DNA of 46,996 nucleotides from Deinococcales bacterium (GCA_025359505.1 JANYHH010000012.1:1-46996); one strand, 5' to 3'; counted from the first letter of the stretch, positions 16,813 through 25,761 are shown. Numbers and translations are program-made. Notes: a model not told the origin generated them from the sequence alone.

Positions 16813-17150
16813 AAATCGCCCGTCGCTTCTTGCATCGTCAGCGTCATCAGGTGCGTACCGGGTTGCAGGATCACGCGCTTGTCAAAATTACCAACGAAAT
16901 CCGCGATCGTCGCGCCGCCGAGCTTGACCGTGATCCTGCCCTCGCGCAGATTGCCAAACAAATGCAGGCTCGAGACTCTGATGACGGTCAGCGTGCGCTC
17001 CAATGGGAAGCGCGTATTGTTCAAAAACGCGGGCGTCACTGGCGGGAAGCCCAAGTAAAAACCGCCGAAGACCTGAAACGTCGCCAGCGTGAAGTAGATC
17101 GGCAGAAAAACAGCGATCAGCGCCCACTGCCAGCGTTTGAATCGGTACAC
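16794..17150 (-). CDS. Signal-anchored hypothetical protein
   Basis: A 118-residue protein with one N-terminal membrane helix (about residues 8-32) and a small extracytoplasmic domain rich in beta strands (ITVKLGGATIADFVG, LQPGTHLMTLTMQEATG). It starts at GTG 17150 with AGGTG 4 nt upstream. It converges on the preceding membrane gene, 23 bp apart. I recognise no domain. Confidence 0.6.
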   Translation of the reverse strand: MYRFKRWQWALIAVFLPIYFTLATFQVFGGFYLGFPPVTPAFLNNTRFPLERTLTVIRVSSLHLFGNLREGRITVKLGGATIADFVGNFDKRVILQPGTHLMTLTMQEATGDFNYALE

Positions 17151-17262
17151 GAAGCACCTCTCGAGGTGCTAGTTGTACTCGAGATCGCAGGGCGAAGATG
17201 TCCCAGTGGGTAGGCTCGAGCTTCAAGTTGCTCAAGTTTAGCTCCCCGCAATGCCGAGCGGT

Positions 17263-17268
17263 TATGAT
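17263..17268 (+). promoter_or_regulatory. Leaderless -10 box of the metallophosphatase gene
   Basis: TATGAT ends 8 nt before the ATG at 17277. Confidence 0.55.
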
Positions 17269-17276
17269 GCGTTGCG

Positions 17277-18029
17277 ATGCTCAAGGTGATTGCCATCGGC
17301 GATGTCCACGCGGACTGGCGCAACTTGTCAGCGGCGCTAAAAGCCGCTTACGCGATGGACGCGAATGGTCATCCGACGCAGCCAGTGCTGGACGGGCGTT
17401 ACCGAGTGATTTTGATGGGCGACTTGGTGCACCCCAAGCGCATTGAGGGTTACGAGCTGCTGACGGGGCGAACCGATTACAACTGGCGCGACCCTGAGCA
17501 CCTGAAAAGCGCCAGCCGAGCGCAGGTCAGGGAGCTGTACAAACTTAAAGATTACGTCGATCAATCGGACGGCAACGTGCAGGTGATTTTGGGCAATCAC
17601 GACGATGCGGCGCTCGAGCATAAGTTCTTGCTGGGCACGGCGCTGGGCGTGATTCACGCAGAGTTCGACCCGACAAAAGGTGGCGTGCCGCTGCCGGAGG
17701 ATTTGCAGGCGTGGTTCAGAACGTTCGTGCGGTACGTGCGTTTGAACGGCATTCACTTCGCGCACGCTGGGCCGACGCCGGGAATGATGTATTTTGACGA
17801 TTTTTTCTATGGCGACCCAGATGCCAAGCGCTGGTGGACTGATAAGCCACATCTGGTGCGCGACGCGGGACATACCTTCGGCGTTTACGGTCACACCGTG
17901 ATGGAAGACGGGATTTACATTGACTCCACCAATCAATTTGCGATGATCGACGCGCTGGAGAAACGCCAGTATCTCGAGTTGCTGCTGCGCGACGACGAAA
18001 GCTTCGATTACCGCATTGAGCAGTTTTAG
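17277..18029 (+). CDS. Calcineurin-like metallophosphoesterase
   Basis: A 250-residue cytoplasmic phosphoesterase. All di-metal motifs are present: GDVHAD (about residues 8-13), GDLVHP (about 48), GNHDDA (about 105), a histidine in IHFAHAG and VYGHTV near the C-terminus. It is expected to hydrolyse a phosphoester with Mn or Fe; the substrate is unknown. It is monocistronic, followed by a tandem repeat that begins at its stop codon. Confidence 0.85.
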   Translation: MLKVIAIGDVHADWRNLSAALKAAYAMDANGHPTQPVLDGRYRVILMGDLVHPKRIEGYELLTGRTDYNWRDPEHLKSASRAQVRELYKLKDYVDQSDGNVQVILGNHDDAALEHKFLLGTALGVIHAEFDPTKGGVPLPEDLQAWFRTFVRYVRLNGIHFAHAGPTPGMMYFDDFFYGDPDAKRWWTDKPHLVRDAGHTFGVYGHTVMEDGIYIDSTNQFAMIDALEKRQYLELLLRDDESFDYRIEQF

Positions 18030-18078
18030 GCGCAGCGCAGTTTTAGGCGCAGCGCAGTTTTAAACGCAACGCAATTTT
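18028..18078 (+). repeat. 17-bp tandem repeat, three copies
   Basis: AGGCGCAGCGCAGTTTT is present twice exactly (18028-18044, 18045-18061) and once with four changes (18062-18078). The sequence just before the array (GAGCAGTTTT) is part of the metallophosphatase coding end, so the array looks like slippage copies of the gene's stop-codon region. Confidence 0.9.
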
Positions 18079-18171
18079 AACGTCGACCATGAGGCTCGAG
18101 ACGATTTTCACGCACGGAAATCCAATTTGCGCTACACTCTGCGGTATCTGCTTCACTTCAGGGGGAAAGTT

Positions 18172-18387
18172 ATGCGTAAATCGTCTTACATGAAACGCGC
18201 CGCCAAGAAGTTTCTCGAGGGGACGCGCTTCAGGCATCCTATTGAAGCCGTCGAAAAGGGTGTCCGCACTTTGGAAGAGTGGGTGGATTGCTTGAACGCG
18301 GAGCGCGAAATCGACCGCGAGGCTGTGTTCAGCGCTCGAGTCACGCCGCAAACTCGCCCGCAAGCCAAGCCAAGCGCCCAAGCTTAA
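18172..18387 (+). CDS. Small charged protein, unknown
   Basis: A 71-residue protein starting MRKSSYMKRAAKKFLEG, basic at the N-terminus, with a helical middle (VEKGVRTLEEWVDCLNAERE) and a Pro/Gln/Ala-rich tail. The ATG at 18172 has a GGGGG-AAAG purine tract upstream; TACACT at about 18131 could be its -10 box. The longer frame needs a TTG start at 18127 inside the promoter area. It overlaps the end of the convergent DUF6285-like gene by 4 bp. No known domain; the orientation makes it independent of its neighbours. Confidence 0.55.
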   Translation: MRKSSYMKRAAKKFLEGTRFRHPIEAVEKGVRTLEEWVDCLNAEREIDREAVFSARVTPQTRPQAKPSAQA

Positions 18388-18773
18388 ACACCGTAGCGCT
18401 TTAAATACGTTGGACTCGAGACGCGCAGCTTGTTCACGGCTGCGCGTTTTAGTGTCTCGAGCGTTTCGACGGGCGCGTTGCCCACCCTAATGCGCTCGGC
18501 GAGGTCGGTGTTCAAATTCGTCACCTCGAGCCGCAATGCCTCGAGCGCATTTGGGATTGGCGCGTCACGCTCGAGCAGATTGCTCAGATCAGCCAGTTCA
18601 GCTTTTAGAAATCCCTCCTCGAGCTGATGTTCGCGCTCTACGATGCCGAGCGCGTTGATCGCCACCAGCGTGCGGAACTTCAAGCGGGCGTCGGTGAGTG
18701 TAGGAATGATCTCGGTCTCGAGGAAGTCGCGCACGGCGGATAAGAGTTCAGTCGCATCTGGGCGCGGTTGCAT
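18384..18773 (-). CDS. DUF6285-like protein
   Basis: A 129-residue helical protein. RPDATELLSAVRDFLETEIIP and LKFRTLVAINALGIVERE match the N-terminal and central segments of DUF6285 proteins, which are found next to acyl-CoA dehydrogenase and aminoglycoside-phosphotransferase-like genes, exactly as here. Its molecular role is unknown; it may be an accessory to the acyl-CoA metabolising pair. GAGG lies 8 nt before the ATG at 18773. Confidence 0.72.
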   Translation of the reverse strand: MQPRPDATELLSAVRDFLETEIIPTLTDARLKFRTLVAINALGIVEREHQLEEGFLKAELADLSNLLERDAPIPNALEALRLEVTNLNTDLAERIRVGNAPVETLETLKRAAVNKLRVSSPTYLKRYGV

Positions 18774-18856
18774 CAGCGCAGCCTCGAGTCAGCCCGTGGA
18801 TTGACGGCTCGAGATGGAATGACAACCTCGAGTTGAGCAGTCCAGAATATCGTCAT

Positions 18857-19867
18857 TCAACCCCTCCCGTTGAGCAAATGCAGCAGTTCAAATTCCATCT
18901 CGCTCGAGAGTCGCCCGAGCACGGCCAGTTCCACACTGCGCTCCAAGCCGTCCAAATGGCGCTTGGCTTGGGTGAGTGCGCCGACAGCCCATTTGACGTT
19001 GCCCATGACCTCCCAGTAGAACAGCGTCTCAGTCGTGATCGTGCGTCCGGTCAGGGCATTGTAAGTCTCGAGGAACGGCCTTACAGCACTGATGCCACCG
19101 AGGTGCTGGTCATCGCGCCCGAAGCGCCACGCCCGGATCAGCGGCCACGCCAGATCCTCGGCTGGATCGCCGATGTGCGCGAATTCCCAGTCGAGCACGC
19201 CGACCAAATCTGACTCGCTGACCATCAGGTTGCCGATGCGAAAATCGCCGTGAACGAGGGTGCGGCCGTGGCTGGGCGGCTCGTGCAAGCTCAGCCAGCG
19301 CAGCGCCAGTTCGATCACTGGGTGCGGCTGGAGCACGCTGTCGAGTTCAACGTACAAGCGGGCGATGCAATGCGCCACACCTGAACCGACCCGTGCACCG
19401 GGCAGGAACTCCAGCCCTTTGATCCCAACGCTGTGAATCCGAGCGAGTTCCTGCGCCATTCGCACCGGCAGCGCCGCTCGAGCCGCGTGTAACTCCGGGC
19501 GGCTGACGACGCGCCGCCCGATGGTTTCGCCGTGCAAGCGCTGACTGATGAACGCCTCGCGCCCCATGAGGTCGGGCAGGTAGGTGAATGGCTGGGCGAC
19601 CGTCACACCAGCCGTCAATGCCGCTTGAATGACCTTGTATTCCCCGTTGAGCGTCAACTGCTCGCTGTACATCGCGCCGCCCCCGGCGCGGCGCACGATG
19701 ATCTCTTGCACGCCAGCAGCAGTCTCGAGGGTCAATGCCCACGTCTCCTTGGACGCGCCGCCTGCCAGCAAATGAGCAGTCATCACTCGAGCGTCTGGGA
19801 AGTGCGGCTGTAACGCCCCCAGCATGGTCGTCTCGAGCGGTGCGGCTTCGGGCACGTCCGCGTTCAT
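18857..19867 (-). CDS. ACAD10/11-type phosphotransferase-like protein
   Basis: A 336-residue kinase-fold protein of the aminoglycoside phosphotransferase family. The catalytic loop is TLVHGDFRIGNLMV (about residues 205-218) and the metal-binding DWEFAHIGDPAEDLAW follows (about 227-242). This subtype partners acyl-CoA dehydrogenases. In the mammalian ACAD10/ACAD11 fusions the kinase domain phosphorylates 4-hydroxyacyl-CoAs before the dehydrogenase completes the isomerisation, so the same role is a fair inference here. It overlaps the upstream acyl-CoA dehydrogenase gene by 4 bp. It is not an antibiotic resistance gene by context. Confidence 0.85.
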   Translation of the reverse strand: MNADVPEAAPLETTMLGALQPHFPDARVMTAHLLAGGASKETWALTLETAAGVQEIIVRRAGGGAMYSEQLTLNGEYKVIQAALTAGVTVAQPFTYLPDLMGREAFISQRLHGETIGRRVVSRPELHAARAALPVRMAQELARIHSVGIKGLEFLPGARVGSGVAHCIARLYVELDSVLQPHPVIELALRWLSLHEPPSHGRTLVHGDFRIGNLMVSESDLVGVLDWEFAHIGDPAEDLAWPLIRAWRFGRDDQHLGGISAVRPFLETYNALTGRTITTETLFYWEVMGNVKWAVGALTQAKRHLDGLERSVELAVLGRLSSEMEFELLHLLNGRG

Positions 19868-21039
19868 GCGACTGGCTCGAGGAGCCTCGCGGCAGCGCGT
19901 CTCAATGTGCGGCGGGCGATGCTCATTTTGTGCACCTCGTTCGCGCCGTCGTAAATCCTGAAGGCTCGAGCCTCGCGCCAGAACTGGCTGATCGGCAGGT
20001 CTTCACTGATTCCGCTCGAGCCGCAGATTTGCAGGCAACGATCCAGCACCCGGCCCACGGTTTCGCTGACAAAAACTTTGGTCATGCTGGCTTCGTGACG
20101 CACGCGCTCATGGCGATCCAGCATCGCACAGGCGTCGCGGATCATCAGGCGACTGGCGTGAATTTCAATGTGGCTCTGCGCGATCATGTCCTGCACCATC
20201 TGATGCTCAGACAATTTTGCACCGAAGCTCTGGCGCGTGACGGCGTACTCCTCGGCGATTTCCAAACTGCGTACCGCCGTCCCCAGCCAGCGCATGCAGT
20301 GCGTCAACCGCGCTGGATCAAGCCGAATCTGCGCGTACTCGAAGCCCTTGCCGGGCTGCCCGAGCACATCGTCGTCGCTCAACATCACGTTATCAAACTC
20401 GAGTTCGCAGTGATGACCGGGCGTGAATTTATCGAGCGTCGGGATGATGCGTTTGATCGTCACGCCGGGCGCGTTCATCGGCAAGATAAAAATCGTCGCG
20501 CCGACATCGGTATTGGCCAGCAGCAGCGTGAACTCCGCGCCAACCGCGCCGCTGATGAACCACTTGTCAGCCGATAAGCGCCACCGATTCCCGACGCGCT
20601 CGGCGCGGGCCAGCAACATGCTCGGGTCTGACCCCGCGCCGGGCGGCGGCTCGGTCATGCTAAAGCAACTGCGCTTCTCACCGCGCACGAGCGGCTCGAG
20701 GTAACGCGTTTGCTGCGCTTGACTGGCGACCGCGTGCAGCAGGTGCATGTTGCCCTCGTCGGGCGCAGCGATGTTCAGGGCTTGAATTCCCAGTAAGCTG
20801 CGCCCAGCCTCAATGAACAGCTCACTCGCCTCGAGCCACGCTAAGCCCAGCCCACCGAGCGCGACGGGCAGTTGCGGCGTGAACAGACCACGCGCTTTGG
20901 CCTCGAGTTGCAGTTCAACGCGCAGGTGATGAATGTTTTCGGCGTCAGCGGTCAGTTCCGCTTCGCGTGGGATCACGCAGGTGTTGATGAACTCGCGCAC
21001 GCGTTGCCGCAGCGAGCCGGGTACTGAATTGTCTGACAT
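19864..21039 (-). CDS. Acyl-CoA dehydrogenase, ACAD10/11-like
   Basis: A 391-residue FAD-dependent acyl-CoA dehydrogenase. FAD- and substrate-binding segments CFSMTEPPPGAGSDP, DKWFISGAVGAEF and the C-terminal IYDGANEVHKMSIARR are clear. First gene of a three-gene unit (dehydrogenase, phosphotransferase-like, DUF6285) probably acting on hydroxylated fatty acids. The ATG at 21039 (MSDNSVPGS) has GGGAGA about 10 nt upstream; the frame extends to 21078 without a better start. A 12-bp palindrome at 21073-21084 lies upstream. Confidence 0.9.
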   Translation of the reverse strand: MSDNSVPGSLRQRVREFINTCVIPREAELTADAENIHHLRVELQLEAKARGLFTPQLPVALGGLGLAWLEASELFIEAGRSLLGIQALNIAAPDEGNMHLLHAVASQAQQTRYLEPLVRGEKRSCFSMTEPPPGAGSDPSMLLARAERVGNRWRLSADKWFISGAVGAEFTLLLANTDVGATIFILPMNAPGVTIKRIIPTLDKFTPGHHCELEFDNVMLSDDDVLGQPGKGFEYAQIRLDPARLTHCMRWLGTAVRSLEIAEEYAVTRQSFGAKLSEHQMVQDMIAQSHIEIHASRLMIRDACAMLDRHERVRHEASMTKVFVSETVGRVLDRCLQICGSSGISEDLPISQFWREARAFRIYDGANEVHKMSIARRTLRRAAARLLEPVA

Positions 21040-21072
21040 GCCCGTGAGTCTCCCCTGCTGGGCGCGGGCTGT

Positions 21073-21084
21073 CAACAATTGTTG
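21073..21084. promoter_or_regulatory. Palindrome CAACAATTGTTG, candidate operator
   Basis: A perfect 12-bp palindrome midway between the divergent acyl-CoA dehydrogenase (start 21039) and S41 protease (start 21130) genes. TTGACA overlaps it on the minus strand (as TTGTTGACAG), so a repressor bound here could cover a -35 box. The cognate protein is unknown. Confidence 0.45.
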
Positions 21085-21129
21085 CCCGTCCCCTCACGCT
21101 GTGCTCGAGAAAAAGCGAAGAATAGAACC

Positions 21130-22470
21130 ATGAAAACCCTCGCTGCCCTGATCTTCGCCTCGAGTCTGACGCTCGGCAGCGTCGCGGCTGCCAGTCCCGC
21201 CTCGGATTTGCTGAATCAAGGCGTGCAATTCATGGCGAGCAATTACCACGGCTACAGCGCTGTCCAGCCGCTCGAGCTGGGGGCGCGGTTACAGGCGGAT
21301 CTGGAAACGGTCTGCGCGGGCAACTTGAATTGCAGTTATGAAATGGCCACACCGTTCTTGCAGCGCTTAGCCAGCGGCATGAACGACGGTCACACCTATT
21401 ACCTGTCGCCCAGCAATTACCAGCGCACTTTGCAGGAGTTCAGCGGTGTGGCCAGCAACATGAACCCCAGTTACGGCTTTCAGGTCGGGGACAGCAACTC
21501 GAGGAATGAGGTGCTGATCGAGGACGTGATCGCCGACGGCCCCGCGTTCAGGGGCGGCTTGCGGCCGTTCGACCGCGTGGTCAGCGTGGGTGGTCAGCCG
21601 CTAACGCCACAAAACGCGGTGACGAGCTTCCGGGCGCTGATCCAGACCGACGCGCCGGTCAAGCTGGCTGTGGTGCGCGGCGATCCTCGTACTCCCGCTC
21701 GAGCGACCGTGACGATGCAACGCCGCAGATTAGAGAAAACCAATTTGCCGTTCTTGTACCGCCCAGCGGGGGTCGCGGCCAGCACGCTGGTGATGCGCTT
21801 TCCGACCTTCGTCGGCAGCAACGACATTGCGCCACGCGCCCACGCCTTGGTCGCGCAAGCGCAGCGCATGGGCGCGAAAAACATCGTGATTGACCTGCGC
21901 GGCAACGGCGGCGGCGAGGAAACCGAGTGCTACGGAGCCTCGAGCGCGTTCGTCGGTCGGGCCGTCAACGTCAACGAGACCGTTTCGCAGCAGGTGCTGG
22001 TCGGTTTCGATGGCGGGCGCTTCATCGGCAACGACCCACAAGACCCGGTGCGCTATGAGATCACCAGACCCGCCCTGTGGCAGGGCGGCGTCGCGGTGCT
22101 GATGGATCAAAGCACCGCCAGTTGCGGCGAGCTGATGGCGTATATCATCCAGCTTTCAGGGCGTGGCCAAATCATCGGCTCGCAGACCTACGGCGTGCTC
22201 GACACCGCCACTGAGTTCTGGAAACTGCAAAACGGCAGTGCGCTGGCGATCACCTACGTCCGCACGATCAATGAAGACGGGACTCGAGTGCCCGAGTCCG
22301 TCACACCCGACATCGCAGCTAGCTTCGACCCTCGAGCGATCGCTGAAACTGGCAGAGACGCGATGCTCGAGGCGGCGATTCAAACGCTCATGCCTGCGAA
22401 AGTCGCGCTGATGCCGCGCTTACCCGCGTTGCTCGAGCCGCTGGTCGGCTTTGATGAGCGCGGTCTTTAA
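21130..22470 (+). CDS. S41 family (C-terminal processing-like) secreted peptidase
   Basis: A 446-residue exported protease: signal peptide (MKTLAALIFASSLTLGSVAAA), an N-terminal helical part with DGHTYYLSP, a PDZ domain (about residues 110-200) and the S41 core (about 205-400). The expected nucleophile lies in QSTASCGELMAY. The usual dyad lysine about 25 residues later is replaced by Gln in IIGSQTYG, so a Ser-Lys mechanism is doubtful. The DGHT histidine may serve instead, as in tricorn-type members. The ATG at 21130 starts the signal peptide; the frame is open to 21079 but lacks signal features. Confidence 0.82.
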   Translation: MKTLAALIFASSLTLGSVAAASPASDLLNQGVQFMASNYHGYSAVQPLELGARLQADLETVCAGNLNCSYEMATPFLQRLASGMNDGHTYYLSPSNYQRTLQEFSGVASNMNPSYGFQVGDSNSRNEVLIEDVIADGPAFRGGLRPFDRVVSVGGQPLTPQNAVTSFRALIQTDAPVKLAVVRGDPRTPARATVTMQRRRLEKTNLPFLYRPAGVAASTLVMRFPTFVGSNDIAPRAHALVAQAQRMGAKNIVIDLRGNGGGEETECYGASSAFVGRAVNVNETVSQQVLVGFDGGRFIGNDPQDPVRYEITRPALWQGGVAVLMDQSTASCGELMAYIIQLSGRGQIIGSQTYGVLDTATEFWKLQNGSALAITYVRTINEDGTRVPESVTPDIAASFDPRAIAETGRDAMLEAAIQTLMPAKVALMPRLPALLEPLVGFDERGL

Positions 22471-22503
22471 CGATCTCGAGGCTGCAATTAAAATAAGCGC
22501 TGC

Positions 22504-22509
22504 TATCAT
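22504..22509 (+). promoter_or_regulatory. -10 box of the sugar-binding protein gene
   Basis: TATCAT ends 10 nt before the ATG at 22520; a GAGG in the spacer could still act as a ribosome site on a very short leader. Confidence 0.4.
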
Positions 22510-22519
22510 CTGAGGCAAG

Positions 22520-23740
22520 ATGAACAGCGCCCTCAAATTCAGTCTCGTCGCAGCCGCAGTCAGTCTGGCTGCCCTCGGAGCCGTCACCTCGAGCGCCGCC
22601 GCGCCGATCCCGATCACCTTCTGGCATTACGTCGGGCAGGAAAGCGGTTCTAAAATCATCGCGGATTTTGCGCGGGAATTTAACGCTTCGCAAGCGCAGT
22701 ACGCGGTCAAAGTCGTCGAGCCGGGTGATTTCAAAACTATGCAGATCAAATTGCAAGCCGCGCTTGCCTCTAAGGGCGAAGTCCCCAATCTGGTGCAGAT
22801 CGACAACGGCTTCTTCACGCACCTCGCGGTCGGCGGGGGACTGAACGACCTGACGAGCAACGTCAAAGCGCTGCCGAAAGCCACGCTCGAGGATTACGAC
22901 CCGACCTTCTGGGAGTACGGCGATGTGGCCGGCAAGCGCTACGGTCTGCCGTGGGCGGGCAGCACACTGGTGCAGTTTTACAACGTCGACGCGTTCAAGC
23001 AAAAAGGTTTACTCCCGCCGCGCACGTGGGACGATTACACCAAAGCTGCCAAAGCGCTGACGAGTCGCAGTGCCAAAGGCGCAATTTTCTTCACCGACGG
23101 CTGGGTCTTCGCCAGCATGGTCTCGAGTCGCGGCGGGGACATTCTGGACGCGCAGAAGCGCCCGGATTTCGATTCTGACAAAGCCGTGCAGAGCTTGCAG
23201 ATGATGTACGACCTTTCAAAAGGTGGGCAGGCGATTGTGCGCTCGTTCAGCGAGGCGAACTTCGCGGTGATCGACTGGGTGCGTACCAAAGCGTTCTTGG
23301 TCACGCTGCCAACCAGCGCCTACAGCGTTGTCAAGGGTTCGATCTCGTTTCAGGTCGGCGCTGTGCCAATGCCCGGCAAGACGTTGGCGGGCGAATCGCA
23401 ACTCGTGATCCCACGCGGCAATTCAGCCGATGAAACCGCTGGGGCAGTCGCCTTTTGGTCGTACTTGACGCGCCCAGAGAACACGGCGCGTTTCGCCAAA
23501 GCCACCTATTACCTGCCCGTGCGCCAGAGCGCCAAGAAGCTTTTGGGTGACTTCGCAGGTGATCCCGTGATGAAAGCCGGTCTCGAGGCACTGGACAATG
23601 CCTACAACCCGCCGCGTTTGAACCTCTACAACGATTGGCGCGGTGTGCTAGAAGCGCAGCTCGAGCGCAGCTTGAAGGGCGGCGTCGATCCGAAAGCCGC
23701 GCTGGTCGAAGCGCAGCGCCAAGCCCTGCTGCTCAAGTAG
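22520..23740 (+). CDS. ABC transporter sugar-binding protein, UgpB-like
   Basis: A 406-residue exported solute-binding protein (signal peptide to about residue 27, AVTSSAAA). The type I extracellular fold is marked by ITFWHYVGQESGSKIIADFA, NVDAFKQKGLLPPRTWDDYTKAAKAL and the C-terminal AFWSYLTRPENTARFAKATYYLPVR; this pattern is closest to glycerol-3-phosphate/sugar binders (UgpB). Permease and ATPase genes are not next to it, so it either works with transporters encoded elsewhere or recruits a shared one. A hairpin follows at 23752-23792. Confidence 0.88.
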   Translation: MNSALKFSLVAAAVSLAALGAVTSSAAAPIPITFWHYVGQESGSKIIADFAREFNASQAQYAVKVVEPGDFKTMQIKLQAALASKGEVPNLVQIDNGFFTHLAVGGGLNDLTSNVKALPKATLEDYDPTFWEYGDVAGKRYGLPWAGSTLVQFYNVDAFKQKGLLPPRTWDDYTKAAKALTSRSAKGAIFFTDGWVFASMVSSRGGDILDAQKRPDFDSDKAVQSLQMMYDLSKGGQAIVRSFSEANFAVIDWVRTKAFLVTLPTSAYSVVKGSISFQVGAVPMPGKTLAGESQLVIPRGNSADETAGAVAFWSYLTRPENTARFAKATYYLPVRQSAKKLLGDFAGDPVMKAGLEALDNAYNPPRLNLYNDWRGVLEAQLERSLKGGVDPKAALVEAQRQALLLK

Positions 23741-23751
23741 CTTTTCGAGGC

Positions 23752-23792
23752 TTGGCTCAAAGGGTGAACAGCTCCGAATCTATTTGAGCCAA
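23752..23792 (+). terminator. Inverted repeat after the sugar-binding protein gene
   Basis: Perfect 10-bp arms TTGGCTCAAA / TTTGAGCCAA enclose 21 nt, starting 11 bp past the stop codon. No T tract follows, so it may protect the mRNA end or be a weak terminator rather than a strong intrinsic one. Confidence 0.4.
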
Positions 23793-23886
23793 TGTGAGAT
23801 CACTCGAGCATCGCGCAGAAACTCGCTTTGACCGATTGAGTAGGTATCTATACTCGAGGTGACGCAGACTTGTCACGCCAATCGTT

Positions 23887-23892
23887 TACAAT
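23887..23892 (+). promoter_or_regulatory. -10 box of the winged-helix regulator gene
   Basis: TACAAT ends 12 nt before the ATG at 23905. It touches an earlier in-frame ATG at 23893, which argues that 23905 is the real start. TTGACC (23828) with TATACT (23849) is an alternative upstream promoter. Confidence 0.4.
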
Positions 23893-23904
23893 ATGCGGCA
23901 ATCC

Positions 23905-24660
23905 ATGTCCCCTGCGCCGCGTTACTTCGACAACAAAGGCAGCGCTGGAACGAGTCCGCAATCGGCGACCCCCAGCAGCGCCGACCCGCTGTGGGAAACG
24001 ATTATCACCACGGCCGCCGCCGATTACCTGTGCAACCCGCGCACGGCTGCGCTGATTGGCCCATTCATCGCCAAAGACAGCACGATCAAACACGCCGCAT
24101 TGACCCTCGAGATCAGCGCCTTGCGGATGTTTCGTGCGGTGAAAAAAATGGAGGCGCTGGGACTGCTGTGCGTCGCACGGGTTGAGACGCGGCGCGGCCA
24201 CCCCGTCAAACATTACCGCGCCTCGAGCGACGCGTATTTCGTGCCGTACCGCGTGACGGGCGCGGACAGCTTGGAGGACTTTTTGATGGCGCAGGACACG
24301 CAACTGCGCCGCGTGTTCGTGCGCTCCTTCGCCGAGTACTTAAGCGGCGTGCTCAGCGAGCAGGGCAGCGATCCGGGACGGATCATTTACCGCGACGAGC
24401 ACGGCAACGTCACCACCCACAGCGTCGGCGGGCTGGACGATCCGCGTGGTACTCAAACGCCGATTCTCGAGGGTGAGCAGTACACGGGTTGGAGCAATTA
24501 CTCGGTGCTGCGGCTTGACTTGGAGCGCAGCCGCGCTCTGAAGAGCGAATTGGTCGCAATATTTGAGAAGTACCGCGCTCACAGCGGCCAGCGCGGGTAC
24601 ATCGTGCGGCTGGGCATGGCCCCGCTCAAAGACAGTGTGATGGAACTGCTCGAGCGGTAG
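23905..24660 (+). CDS. Winged helix-turn-helix regulator, unassigned
   Basis: A 251-residue protein. After a disordered N-terminus, residues about 45-115 form an ArsR-like winged helix (IKHAALTLEISALRMFRAVK, KKMEALGLLCVAR, RRGHPVKHYRAS wing). The C-terminal half (about 120-245) is a conserved-looking effector or dimer domain (TGWSNYSVLRLDLERSR, IFEKYRAHSGQRGYIVRLG) that I cannot name. It follows the sugar-binding protein gene, which could be a target, but other targets are equally possible. Confidence 0.65.
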   Translation: MSPAPRYFDNKGSAGTSPQSATPSSADPLWETIITTAAADYLCNPRTAALIGPFIAKDSTIKHAALTLEISALRMFRAVKKMEALGLLCVARVETRRGHPVKHYRASSDAYFVPYRVTGADSLEDFLMAQDTQLRRVFVRSFAEYLSGVLSEQGSDPGRIIYRDEHGNVTTHSVGGLDDPRGTQTPILEGEQYTGWSNYSVLRLDLERSRALKSELVAIFEKYRAHSGQRGYIVRLGMAPLKDSVMELLER

Positions 24661-24785
24661 AAGTGACCCTGAACCCTTCACCTCGAGCTAAAACTTGGAG
24701 CGTGAACAGCATTGCGGCGTCTCGAGCGTCTGATCTGGAACGCAACTTTTCCGAGCCTTGAAACCAGATCCCTCTGAGCTTGGAT

Positions 24786-25475
24786 TCAGATAAAACTGGC
24801 GCTGTCGACGTAATCGCGCAGCGCGGGCAGGTCAATCTCGTACTCGCCACGCGTGCCCGTCACCAAACCCATGTCGCGCAGCTCGCCCAGAGCGTTTGTG
24901 ACCGTCACCCGCGTGCTGCCGACGAAGGCCGCCAGCTCTTCGTGCGTCAAATCGAGTTTCAGCTTACGCAGATTCGTGCCGTTCTTCTCCCCGAAACGCT
25001 CCGCGAAACTCGCCAATGCCCCGCCAACCCGCGCTGTGACTGGCGCTGTCGTCGCTTCCAACTGCGCCTCGAGTTCCTGCACGCGGCTCGCCAACACCCG
25101 AGCCAGTGCCAGCGCGACGTTTGGTTGCTTGGCTGTTAGCTCCAGCATTTTGTCCAAGCACACAGGACTAGCAACGACCGGCTCGGTCATGGCGACCGCA
25201 TCGGTCGTGTGACGCTCCTGACCCGACAGGAACGACTCGCCGAAGAAATCACCGGGCCCCAAAATGCTCAAAATTCGCTCGCCGCCATCGGCGGTCGGCG
25301 CGGTGATCTTGACTTTGCCCTCGTGGACGATAAACAGGTCATCTGCCCTGTCCTGATAACGGTAAATCGCCTGCCCCTTCTTGAACTTGCGCGGCGGGCA
25401 GATGCGCTCCAAAGCGTTGCGCTCTTCCGGGGCGAGAAATTGCAGCAGTTGCTGGTTCTGAGCGATCACAGGCAT
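24786..25475 (-). CDS. Crp/Fnr family transcriptional regulator
   Basis: A 229-residue dimeric activator or repressor. Residues about 10-120 form the cyclic-nucleotide-binding beta-roll (FKKGQAIYRYQDRADDLFIVHEGKVKI, GDFFGESFLSGQERHTTDAVAM). A long dimer helix (LALARVLASRVQELEAQLEA) and a Crp-type helix-turn-helix (LTHEELAAFVGSTRVTVTNAL) follow. GESFL followed by ERHTTDA in the pocket leaves cAMP binding possible but unproven; no cysteine cluster of Fnr type is present. TATGAT precedes the ATG by 6 nt. Deinococcus uses such proteins in stress control. Confidence 0.9.
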   Translation of the reverse strand: MPVIAQNQQLLQFLAPEERNALERICPPRKFKKGQAIYRYQDRADDLFIVHEGKVKITAPTADGGERILSILGPGDFFGESFLSGQERHTTDAVAMTEPVVASPVCLDKMLELTAKQPNVALALARVLASRVQELEAQLEATTAPVTARVGGALASFAERFGEKNGTNLRKLKLDLTHEELAAFVGSTRVTVTNALGELRDMGLVTGTRGEYEIDLPALRDYVDSASFI

Positions 25476-25481
25476 ACCCTC

Positions 25482-25487
25482 ATCATA
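25482..25487 (-). promoter_or_regulatory. Leaderless -10 box of the Crp/Fnr gene
   Basis: TATGAT on the minus strand ends 6 nt before the ATG at 25475. Confidence 0.55.
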
Positions 25488-25602
25488 CGACTCGAGACGG
25501 GATGCACGGTCAGTCAGGCTGCTATTGCGAGGCTTTTATCAAAACCTAAATTCAAAATTGTTTGAATTAAAGCGTGAAGCTCGAGAAATATCACGTGTTT
25601 GG

Positions 25603-25665
25603 CATGGGGCTGCGCGGTTGCATGGGCTGCGCGGTTGTAGGGGCGAGCGGCAGAAAAGCCCCTAC
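25603..25665. repeat. Tandem duplication plus GTAGGGGC hairpin
   Basis: The 339-bp spacer 25476-25814 has no protein gene. In it GGGCTGCGCGGTTG occurs twice in tandem (about 25606-25637), followed by a GTAGGGGC / GCCCCTAC hairpin (25637-25665) of the dispersed repeat family. The tRNA-Lys promoter occupies its right end. Confidence 0.65.
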
Positions 25666-25761
25666 GGGTACGTCACTCACGCATCCGATGAATTTTTGGA
25701 CTCGAGTCGTGATAAAAGCCTGTGCTATTGCCGGGGGTGACAAGGCGTGACTCTCGAGGGC